In this document: positions 46,005 to 52,423 of the stretch, piece after piece
Layout: every line of letters starts with the position of its first letter
How positions within the stretch are numbered: position 1 is the stretch's first letter
Source: a virus
Length of the DNA stretch: 64,000 nt
Reading direction: 5' to 3' (one strand)
IMG/VR virus record: IMGVR_UViG_3300021963_005763
Location: 1 to 64,000 of that record
Position numbers and translations under genes: made by a program
Notes under the pieces: model-generated
What the model was told of the DNA's origin: nothing
The model's input: only the letters and a program-made list of their open reading frames with translations
Database searches by the model: none

Positions 46005-47781
46005 GATTAAGACACTGACAGTAAAGAATTTCATGAGTGTAGGCAATCAAACTCAAGGTGTTGATTTTGATCAAGAGCAGTTGACCCTGGTGTTAGGATC
46101 TAATCATGACCTGGGTGGCGATGACACAGGTTCCAGAAATGGCACAGGTAAGACCACAATAATCAACGCCTTGAGTTATGGCCTTTATGGCCAGGCATTG
46201 ACCAACATTAAAAAAGAAAATCTAATCAACAAGATCAATAATAAACATATGTTGGTCACAGTTGAGTTTGAAAAGAATAATCTAAATTATCGTATCGAAC
46301 GTGGTCGTAAACCCAATGTTCTCAAATTGTTTGTCAACAATCAAGAAATCACTGCAGACAACCATGGAGACGATGAAAGTCAAGGTGACAGCAGAGAAAC
46401 ACAAAAGTCAATTGAACAAATGTTAGAAATGAGTCACACTATGTTCAAACACCTCGTAGCTCTCAATACCTATACCGAACCTTTCTTGGCCATGCGGGCC
46501 GCTGATCAACGTGAAGTTATTGAACAACTGTTAGGCATAACCCTATTGTCAGCCAAGGCAGAAGAATTAAAAAATCGTGTAAAAGAAAACAAGGACTTAA
46601 TTTCCAAAGAAAATTTTAGAATTGAAGGTATCAAATCGGCCAACGAAAATGTTCAGAAGAGTATAGAAAGCCTAAAACTTAAAAGTTCAGCTTGGCTCAA
46701 TAAACATGACCAAGAATTGGAATCATTAGGTCGTGCCATTGTTAATCTCGAAGCAGTAGATATTGAAGCAGAGATACAGGCTCACGCTAAATTAAAGGCA
46801 TGGTTAGACAATGATAAAAAATTAACCGGCTTAAGAAAGCAAAAGGCAACGTTGGAAACTGCTGTCATGCAGGCAGAAAAAACTGTGAAAAAATACACAG
46901 CAGAAGTAGAAAAATTAAAAGATCATAAATGTCATGCCTGCGATCAAAAACTTCAAGATCATAAACACAAAGAAATGTTAGATGATGCTGTCAAGCACAA
47001 GATGGAAGCAGAGGAATATGCTTTAAAAGTGGTCAATGACTACGGACTGATTGTCAATGACATTGAAAAAATCGGCAACCAAGGAGCAAAGCCTACTACA
47101 TTTTACGAAACTGAGGTAGAAGCATTAGGTCATAAAAACAATTTAGGCAACTTAGAAAAGGCACTGATACAAAAATCAGAAGAATCTAATCCCTATGAAG
47201 AACAAATTGAAGAACTAAAAAATTCTGCTATACAAGAAATAGATTGGACATCAATCAACGAATTAACCAAGTTGCGTGATCACCAGGACTTTCTTTTGAA
47301 ATTGTTAACAAATAAAGATAGTTTCATACGAAAACGTATTATTGATCAAAATCTTTCATATCTTAATAAAAGGTTAAGTTATTACATTGACAAATTAGGG
47401 TTGCCGCATCGTGTGGTGTTTCAAAATGATCTCACGGTAGAAATAACTCAACTGGGACAAGATTTAGACTTTGATAATCTCAGCAGGGGTGAACGTAATA
47501 GATTAATTTTAAGTATGAGTTTTGCCTTTAGAGACGTATGGGAAGGCCTATACCAACCTATCAATTTACTATTCATCGATGAACTTGTTGATTCAGGAAT
47601 GGATTCAGCCGGTGTGGAAAGTGCTTTAGCAGTATTGAAAAAAATGGGCAGGGAACGTAATAAGAATATATATCTTATTAGTCACAAAGATGAACTACAG
47701 GGCAGAGTTAATAACGTGCTTAGAGTGATAAAAGAAAACGGTTTCACTAGCTATTCAAACAGTTTAGAATATGTCAACTGA
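45994..47781 (+). CDS. 46: Recombination endonuclease subunit gp46 (Rad50/SbcC-like)
   Basis: A 595-residue SMC-type ATPase, near the 560 residues of T4 gp46. The N-terminal Walker A is GSRNGTGKT (46-54). Two coiled-coil arms flank a zinc hook Cys313-His-Ala-Cys316. The C-terminal ABC signature is NLSRGERNRL, followed by Walker B NLLFIDELVD and the ISHKDEL H-loop. It partners gp47 in end resection. The 11-base overlap with gp47 and a further overlap with the next gene indicate coupled translation. Confidence 0.96.
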   Translation: MTFKIKTLTVKNFMSVGNQTQGVDFDQEQLTLVLGSNHDLGGDDTGSRNGTGKTTIINALSYGLYGQALTNIKKENLINKINNKHMLVTVEFEKNNLNYRIERGRKPNVLKLFVNNQEITADNHGDDESQGDSRETQKSIEQMLEMSHTMFKHLVALNTYTEPFLAMRAADQREVIEQLLGITLLSAKAEELKNRVKENKDLISKENFRIEGIKSANENVQKSIESLKLKSSAWLNKHDQELESLGRAIVNLEAVDIEAEIQAHAKLKAWLDNDKKLTGLRKQKATLETAVMQAEKTVKKYTAEVEKLKDHKCHACDQKLQDHKHKEMLDDAVKHKMEAEEYALKVVNDYGLIVNDIEKIGNQGAKPTTFYETEVEALGHKNNLGNLEKALIQKSEESNPYEEQIEELKNSAIQEIDWTSINELTKLRDHQDFLLKLLTNKDSFIRKRIIDQNLSYLNKRLSYYIDKLGLPHRVVFQNDLTVEITQLGQDLDFDNLSRGERNRLILSMSFAFRDVWEGLYQPINLLFIDELVDSGMDSAGVESALAVLKKMGRERNKNIYLISHKDELQGRVNNVLRVIKENGFTSYSNSLEYVN

Positions 47782-48094
47782 ATTTGAAGATAGATATCGA
47801 GAATTGTATTCAAGATACGTAGAGCTTAATATAAATCTGCATAATTACCATGTCGAGTTCTTCAGGCGTAAGTTAAAGAAAGATGCAGATAATATACGAG
47901 ATTGTCTTGCCGAGATGAGAGAACTTGTATTGGATATGAAAAAGATAGTGTTAGCAGTAAGACGAGAACATGTAAAAAATTGGCGAGTAAAAATACAGGA
48001 CAAATATTATTACTCTAAAGATGGAAAGAAAAAACTAAAGAGGTCAACGAAAAAAGATTATGGAAACTACAAACCACCTGAAAAAACTATTTGA
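47771..48094 (+). CDS. Small basic helical hypothetical protein
   Basis: A 107-residue protein overlapping the gp46 end by 11 bases and the next gene by 35. It is strongly helical and charged, with aromatic N-terminal heptads (EDRYRELYSRYVELNINL), then FFRRKLKKDADNIRD and a very basic tail (KDGKKKLKRSTKK). No family recognised. The charge pattern fits a small nucleic-acid- or gp46/47-associated protein, but there is no direct evidence. Confidence 0.65.
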   Translation: MSTEFEDRYRELYSRYVELNINLHNYHVEFFRRKLKKDADNIRDCLAEMRELVLDMKKIVLAVRREHVKNWRVKIQDKYYYSKDGKKKLKRSTKKDYGNYKPPEKTI

Positions 48095-48254
48095 AGAATT
48101 TCTCAAAGAAGATGAAAAGTTTACCAGCGGCAATGCTGCGGCTGGAACCAGAGCAAGAAAAGCATTAGCAGAAATTTCTAAGACAGTTAAAGCTCGTCGT
48201 AATGAAATTACAGAAGAAAAAAATGCTCGCAAGGAAGCCAAGGCCGCTAAATGA
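48060..48254 (+). CDS. Histone H1-like small basic protein
   Basis: A 64-residue protein starting inside the preceding gene. The motif GNAAAGTRARKALAEISK followed by KARRNEI matches the pattern of bacterial histone H1-like (Hc1-type) proteins, in which GN-x-AAG-x-R-x-RK sits at the helix turn. It lacks the long Lys/Ala-rich tail of Chlamydia Hc1; only a short EEKNARKEAKAAK end remains. A DNA-binding or host-nucleoid-interacting role is plausible but unproven. Its stop is three bases before the next ATG. Confidence 0.65.
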   Translation: METTNHLKKLFEEFLKEDEKFTSGNAAAGTRARKALAEISKTVKARRNEITEEKNARKEAKAAK

Positions 48255-48257
48255 TTG

Positions 48258-48692
48258 ATGTCTTGGTATCATCAAGATACGATAGTCAATGAATTACCCG
48301 ATGATTGTATTGGTTTTGTGTATCTCATCACCAATACAATCACAAATAAAAAATACATAGGCAAAAAATTAGGCAAATTTTCAAAAACAACCTACAAAGT
48401 AGTAAAATTAAAAAACGGTACTAAGAAAAAGAAACGCATCAAAACAAAGATAGACTCAGACTGGCAAACATATTACGGCTCAAACGATCAACTCACAAAA
48501 GATGTAGCACAATTAGGCACCGACAAATTTCACAGAGAAATATTATATTTTTGTAAATCTAAGGCAGAATGTAGTTACATTGAGGCACGCGAACAATTCA
48601 CAAGAAAAGTATTAGAATCAGACGAATATTATAACGGACAGATATCTGTTCGTGTCCATGGCTCACATATCAAAGGCAAATTAATCGGTTAA
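48258..48692 (+). CDS. SegE-like GIY-YIG endonuclease
   Basis: A 144-residue protein with the GIY-YIG hallmark GFVYLITNTITNKKYIGKK near residues 18-36, then DSDWQTYYGSND and a CKSKAECSYIEAREQF segment with the conserved Glu region. The pattern is that of T4 SegE-like free-standing homing endonucleases. It would cut related phage genomes at a specific site and drive spread of the surrounding DNA. The ATG at 48258 is preferred to an in-frame TTG at 48255. It is followed by about 410 bases of apparently non-coding structured sequence, which may be linked with its mobility or its target site. Confidence 0.82.
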   Translation: MSWYHQDTIVNELPDDCIGFVYLITNTITNKKYIGKKLGKFSKTTYKVVKLKNGTKKKKRIKTKIDSDWQTYYGSNDQLTKDVAQLGTDKFHREILYFCKSKAECSYIEAREQFTRKVLESDEYYNGQISVRVHGSHIKGKLIG

Positions 48693-49105
48693 CGGCTCGC
48701 ACAGGCTAACTTCATGTGCCCTAAACCTGGACCTAGTGTCGCAGGGACGGAATGCTCACCGCCGTAGTGAGAACTCAACCACTACCCATAAGGATGTAGA
48801 TCACTAATCGCCGTGATTTGGTTGTTTGAATAGGTTAAACCCAAGGCAAAAAAGACGCTCTTAATCGAGCACGTTTTACAAATGTGATAGCGTATATTTG
48901 TAAGACCGCCGTTGTAATGAAGACGGGGATGGAGGTACCGGACAACCGCCTCTGCTAAACACCCTAACGCTGTGTGACTATGCTACTCAGATGATGCATA
49001 ACTTCGCCCGCCCTGGGCGAAGTGTGACCACTTAATCTAGATGATACTAAAAGACAAAAATGCTTCGAGTCTCGTAGACGAAGAAGCGAACGAACGTAGT
49101 TCGTT
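48693..49105 (+). ncRNA. Candidate structured non-coding RNA region, unknown class
   Basis: The only stretch over 300 bases without a gene. All six frames are closed and GC is about 47 percent (hand count over 48721-49080) against roughly 27-35 percent in adjoining coding lines. It is packed with short perfect hairpins: 48699-48719, 48755-48771 (CTCAC/GTGAG), 48857-48870, 48876-48903 (8 bp TTACAAAT/ATTTGTAA), 48932-48952, 48979-49000 (TATGC/GCATA), 49001-49023 (9 bp ACTTCGCCC/GGGCGAAGT), 49063-49083 and 49089-49105 (7 bp AACGAAC/GTTCGTT). A CGCCGT motif occurs three times. The last hairpin abuts a late-promoter-like box. The strand and ends of any transcript are not known. Confidence 0.5.
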
Positions 49106-49107
49106 AC

Positions 49108-49114
49108 TAAATAC
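49108..49114 (+). promoter_or_regulatory. Late-promoter-like box TAAATAC
   Basis: CTAAATACCGG, 19 bases before the ATG at 49134 and directly after the last hairpin of the structured region. No clear ribosome-binding site lies between the expected start point and the ATG. Confidence 0.5.
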
Positions 49115-49133
49115 CGGATACTGTCAATAAATC

Positions 49134-50417
49134 ATGAAATTATATCAAGCCCTCGGTCAAGAAACTATATTTGAAAGTATAGGTAGTAACGATCCCTATT
49201 TCCGTAAATGGCAAAAAGAAATACATCCTGTTCTATGTGAAGTTGCTCTACAACCCGATCAAATAAATCAATTATTCAAATCGATTGAGAAGGGCGGAGG
49301 GAGAAGTCTCATAGGCAAGGCCAAGGATGCTGCTGGAAAAATTAACAACATATGGTTTGATAAATTCGGTGGTATGTTACAAAATAGCACTCCTGTCCAA
49401 GCATTTGATCAAAAATATGAACAACTTAAATCAAGCATAGCTGCTAAGAATCATAAGGTAGCTGCTAGTTTAGCCAAGTATGGGGATTTCGCAAAAAACA
49501 ACCCTAAATTACAAAAATTTTTATTGGCAATCGCAGGCAGCGTGGCTGCTGCACTAGGAGTAGCGTTTGCAGGAGGGGTAGGTGCTGGAGCATTAGCAGT
49601 GGGCACAGGTGCAGGCATAGCAACAGGTATCATTAATATTGCTGACCGTTTATTACAAGGACAACGAGCCAGCACTGCTATTGGTAGAGGCGCTACTACA
49701 GGAGCCATTGCTGGACTAACTGCTGCGGCTGCTACAACAATTGCTGGATCGATAGCAGATAGTTTTAGAGCAGAATATGTTCAAGCCAGAGGTGCTAACA
49801 ATCTAATGAAAGGCACATTCGATCTCAATGGTCAATGGACCTTTGTCACAGGCAAAGCTGAAGATGTTCGTATGCTGAACAAACTAGTCGATGCTGGAGA
49901 TATGAACGGTTTTTATAACCTAGTGGCCAAGATGCGAACTCCGGAATATGTTCAAGGATTGAACGCTTCTATGGACATTATCAAACAGGCTGCTCAACAT
50001 TATCAAACAGCTAAGGATACACTGACAACATTGGCACAGGTAGCTGCTGCCGGAGCAGGCGGTGCTGTCAGTGCGGCTACAAGCGGTCAACCTACTACTG
50101 AATCAGTATCCCGTAGACAAATTACAGAATTATTTGGCATCACTGGTAATAAGATAGATGCTAGTAAATTAGAAAAAGCATGGACACAGGCTGGCTCTCC
50201 TACAGACAGTGAAGAAATTAGAAAAATTTTACAAAGTGCGGGCGTCGAATCTAGCATTATAGATCAAGCATTTCAAGATATAGGTGTTCAAAGTTCTGTT
50301 GGAAACACAGCAAATAAAACAGTTACTCAAACGGTAAATACGCAGGAAATAGTAGCAAGAATACGAAAACTTACTCCTGCTCAACAAAAAGAAATTTTAG
50401 CCTTGTTAGGACAATAA
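49134..50417 (+). CDS. Putative internal virion protein with hydrophobic Gly/Ala core
   Basis: A 427-residue protein. Residues about 125-215 are Ala/Gly-rich and hydrophobic (FLLAIAGSVAAALGVAFAGG and two similar segments), compatible with membrane-inserting helices joined by GxxxG turns. The N terminus (MKLYQALGQETIFE) recalls T4 capsid-targeting peptides and contains an I-x-E site at 12-14, the cleavage pattern of the gp21 prohead protease. The C-terminal VARIRKLTPAQQKEILALL helix is echoed in the next protein (KALVQKLNPEQKQEVAAEL). An internal head protein delivered with DNA, or a tail-associated membrane protein, are both possible. Recognition is weak and inferential. Confidence 0.55.
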   Translation: MKLYQALGQETIFESIGSNDPYFRKWQKEIHPVLCEVALQPDQINQLFKSIEKGGGRSLIGKAKDAAGKINNIWFDKFGGMLQNSTPVQAFDQKYEQLKSSIAAKNHKVAASLAKYGDFAKNNPKLQKFLLAIAGSVAAALGVAFAGGVGAGALAVGTGAGIATGIINIADRLLQGQRASTAIGRGATTGAIAGLTAAAATTIAGSIADSFRAEYVQARGANNLMKGTFDLNGQWTFVTGKAEDVRMLNKLVDAGDMNGFYNLVAKMRTPEYVQGLNASMDIIKQAAQHYQTAKDTLTTLAQVAAAGAGGAVSAATSGQPTTESVSRRQITELFGITGNKIDASKLEKAWTQAGSPTDSEEIRKILQSAGVESSIIDQAFQDIGVQSSVGNTANKTVTQTVNTQEIVARIRKLTPAQQKEILALLGQ

Positions 50418-50418
50418 C

Positions 50419-51267
50419 ATGAGAATTAATGAAATTATAACTGAAGAACAACTGGATGAATTAAACCTAAAGGGTCTAGGAACAGGGTTAGGTAAAGTTA
50501 TCGGTGGAGCTGCTGGCGGTGTAGTTCAGGGTGCTAAAAATGTTTGGTCAGGAATGAAACAAGGCTATCAAGGCGCTCAACAGGCATTAGCCCCGGATAC
50601 AACTGGTACAACTGCTCCTGCAACAACTGCTTCTGGTGCTACTACATCTCCTAGTACCAGTGCAACACCTACTACGTCTACTGCTCCTAGTTCTAGCTCA
50701 GTCTCTCCGTCGACTGCTCAATCTACAACAACAGCTCCAGAACCGCAGGCAACTCTGGATGAATTAGATAGTATCAAGGCGTTGGTTCAAAAATTAAATC
50801 CTGAACAAAAGCAAGAAGTAGCAGCTGAATTACAAAAACCTGAAATACAACAACCGTCTGCACCTGCTCCCCAACAAGCACCTGCCGCTCCTACAGGAAC
50901 AAGTGTAGATATAGGTCAGGTTAAGCAGCAAAGTGCTCAACAAGCACAGGCAGCGCAGACAGATAAAGCTACAGCACAGCAACAGATCGCAGCTACACAA
51001 CAAGCAAATAGTCAAAAAGCCAAACAAGATGCTGCTATTAAGGCTGCTAAAGATGCTGCTATGGCTAAACCAGCTTTCCAGCAGACAGCATCAGACAAAC
51101 TGGCTATTCAAAAGGCACAGCAAATGGGTATTAGAGAAGCGGTAAGTGAGAGTAAACAACCTAAAAAGCCTGCACCAAAGCAGCCTGCTAAAAAGCCTAC
51201 TCCTGGAAAGAAGAAAAAAATTGTTGTTGCGGAATTTAATAGTAAATTTCTAGGAATACCTATCTAA
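50419..51267 (+). CDS. Low-complexity putative internal head protein
   Basis: A 282-residue protein starting one base after its neighbour's stop. The N terminus MRINEIITEEQLDELNLKG has three possible gp21-type sites (INE, ITE, LDE). A Gly-rich amphipathic segment (GLGTGLGKVIGGAAGGVVQG) is followed by a Thr/Ser/Pro/Ala-rich linker (about 60-110), the KALVQKLNPEQKQEV helix, a Gln/Ala/Lys-rich helix region and a basic Lys/Pro tail. The composition fits a DNA-packaging or injected internal protein. Its stop overlaps the stop of the opposing gene at 51264. Confidence 0.5.
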   Translation: MRINEIITEEQLDELNLKGLGTGLGKVIGGAAGGVVQGAKNVWSGMKQGYQGAQQALAPDTTGTTAPATTASGATTSPSTSATPTTSTAPSSSSVSPSTAQSTTTAPEPQATLDELDSIKALVQKLNPEQKQEVAAELQKPEIQQPSAPAPQQAPAAPTGTSVDIGQVKQQSAQQAQAAQTDKATAQQQIAATQQANSQKAKQDAAIKAAKDAAMAKPAFQQTASDKLAIQKAQQMGIREAVSESKQPKKPAPKQPAKKPTPGKKKKIVVAEFNSKFLGIPI

Positions 51268-51482
51268 AAGAACGGTAATCCAGATTCTTTAGTTGTCTTA
51301 AGATTATCTTCAATTAACTTAGCTATAATTTCTCGATCTTCGGGGGTTAACATATGACTTTGATCATATGTTAACCCACCTCGCATAAACCAACAGATTC
51401 TTAAAAGTTCTTGTTTTATGGCTTTTGTATCATTCTCATAGACTTTAACCATGTCGTCTATTCTGTCGGCGCTGAGATTCAA
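51264..51482 (-). CDS. Short tail-assembly gene in the -1 frame of the gp26-like gene
   Basis: A frame encoding about 72 residues, beginning (after a possible TTG at 51482) NLSADRIDDMVKVYENDTKAI and including ELLRICWFMRGGLTYD and an LTPEDREIIAKLIEDNL helix, ending GLPFF. The pattern is familiar from small proteins next to gp26-family genes in T4-like aquatic phages. No ATG with a good ribosome-binding site is present at the start; the first ATG would remove the first 10 residues. The frame is open upstream through the slippery heptamer at 51494-51500, so it is probably expressed, at least in part, as a -1 frameshift extension of the preceding gene. Confidence 0.7.
   Translation of the reverse strand: MNLSADRIDDMVKVYENDTKAIKQELLRICWFMRGGLTYDQSHMLTPEDREIIAKLIEDNLKTTKESGLPFF
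51344..51377. repeat. Perfect 13-bp inverted repeat inside the short tail-assembly gene
   Basis: GGGTTAACATATG (51344-51356) and its exact reverse complement (51365-51377) are separated by eight bases. The repeat lies within coding sequence for the GGLTYDQSHMLTP segment and close to the convergent gene end at 51264-51267. There is no T-run on either side. Confidence 0.9.
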
Positions 51483-51487
51483 AAGCC

Positions 51488-52351
51488 TTATGCGAAAAAA
51501 TTTGATGGATCAAACGTCAACGGTATGGTGATCATATCTTCTGTTACACCTTGCTCTCTCATTTCGTCAGTTACAGGAATTTCTATAGGCCTTACTGCAT
51601 TTGATTGCTGAAGATTTTCTAGATGTTTTTGAATTCGGTTAAAGATTTCCTTGTCGGAATTCATTACAAATTCTCTAATATAGTCTTGGTCATCAACTGT
51701 ACCTTCACTAGTTTCAATTTTTATTATGCTTTCTGATATTACAGACATTGTAACATCTGTTAATTTGCTAAAACTATCTTTAAATATTTCAACTTTTTGT
51801 TCATCAGTTAATGTTTCATTGTTTACTGCCTGCATTATTTTTTGAGTTTCGAATGTTTTTACTGCAGTTTTAGTCATTTGCCTATAGTTTAATGGTCGTA
51901 CATAGACTGTCATCTCATCATTGATAGGGATAACAGGATCCCATCTAATGTTTGATAATAAATTATCCATAACTAGTCTAATATCTACCTGGTAATCAAA
52001 TTCGAAACCTTCCTTTAAACTAACAGGAGTTTTCATTAATTCACCATAGGTAGCTAGACGAATTGAAAGTAGCAGAATATCTAGGTCTATACTAGGTATC
52101 ATCCAGGCATTTTTGATTTGAGGAACACAGTTTTGAATGATATCAACTACTGCTTGTCCATTCATTAGGGCGTCCGGCACATTTAACATTAGTTCGTCTT
52201 TGGCAGTCATGCTATATACAGCCAATTGACCATTATCAGGCATGTCAATACTGTCCTCGGGATAATATGCTCCACCGCTAGGCAGTGAAATGTATATCTT
52301 AGGCTGTCTCATAAATGCCGCTAATGGGTTAGGACCACGGTTTTGAACCAT
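51488..52351 (-). CDS. Baseplate hub/tail assembly protein of the gp26/gp51 family
   Basis: A 287-residue protein with the pattern of the T4 base plate protein family (gp26/gp51): KIYISLPSGGAYYPEDSID, QLAVYSMTAKDELML, PDALMNGQAVVDIIQNCVP, IDLDILLLSIRLATYGELM. The ATG at 52351 is chosen because GGAG stands seven bases upstream; a TTG at 52357 is too close to it. The last codons are AAT TTT TTC GCA TAA, which contain a canonical T TTT TTC slippery heptamer leading into the next frame. The gene lies divergently from the tape-measure gene, matching the position of tail-assembly chaperones in other phages. Confidence 0.85.
   Translation of the reverse strand: MVQNRGPNPLAAFMRQPKIYISLPSGGAYYPEDSIDMPDNGQLAVYSMTAKDELMLNVPDALMNGQAVVDIIQNCVPQIKNAWMIPSIDLDILLLSIRLATYGELMKTPVSLKEGFEFDYQVDIRLVMDNLLSNIRWDPVIPINDEMTVYVRPLNYRQMTKTAVKTFETQKIMQAVNNETLTDEQKVEIFKDSFSKLTDVTMSVISESIIKIETSEGTVDDQDYIREFVMNSDKEIFNRIQKHLENLQQSNAVRPIEIPVTDEMREQGVTEDMITIPLTFDPSNFFA
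51494..51500 (-). promoter_or_regulatory. Candidate -1 ribosomal frameshift site T TTT TTC
   Basis: Read on the minus strand, the heptamer is in the zero frame as X XXY YYZ (codons TTT, TTC) two codons before the stop of the gp26-like gene. A -1 slip continues with CGC ATA AGG CTT TTG AAT directly into the 51264-51482 frame with no stop, yielding a fused protein of about 360 residues. Confidence 0.6.
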
Positions 52352-52362
52352 TTTCAATCTCC

Positions 52363-52370
52363 GATAAATA
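52363..52370 (+). promoter_or_regulatory. Late-promoter-like box GATAAATA for tape measure gene
   Basis: A 7 of 8 match to TATAAATA, 53 bases before the tape-measure ATG at 52424, in the divergent gap shared with the gp26-like gene. It overlaps the leader of the opposite transcript. Confidence 0.45.
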
Positions 52371-52390
52371 AACTGATATTAATATGACTC

Positions 52391-52397
52391 GTATTTA
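52391..52397 (-). promoter_or_regulatory. Late-promoter-like box TAAATAC for the gp26-like gene
   Basis: GATAAATACG on the minus strand, 39 bases before the ATG at 52351, with GGAG in the leader. Its layout is that of a regular late promoter. Confidence 0.55.
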
Positions 52398-52423
52398 TCT
52401 ACTACTATAACACCTAATTTACA

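Noticed and set aside
48693-49105. Possible RNase P RNA, tmRNA or group I intron
   Set aside because: A GGUUAAACCCAAGGC stretch and an AGATGATG stretch vaguely recall RNase P, but the conserved core segments are missing. No tmRNA tag frame or acceptor end, and no group I P/Q/R/S core, could be found.
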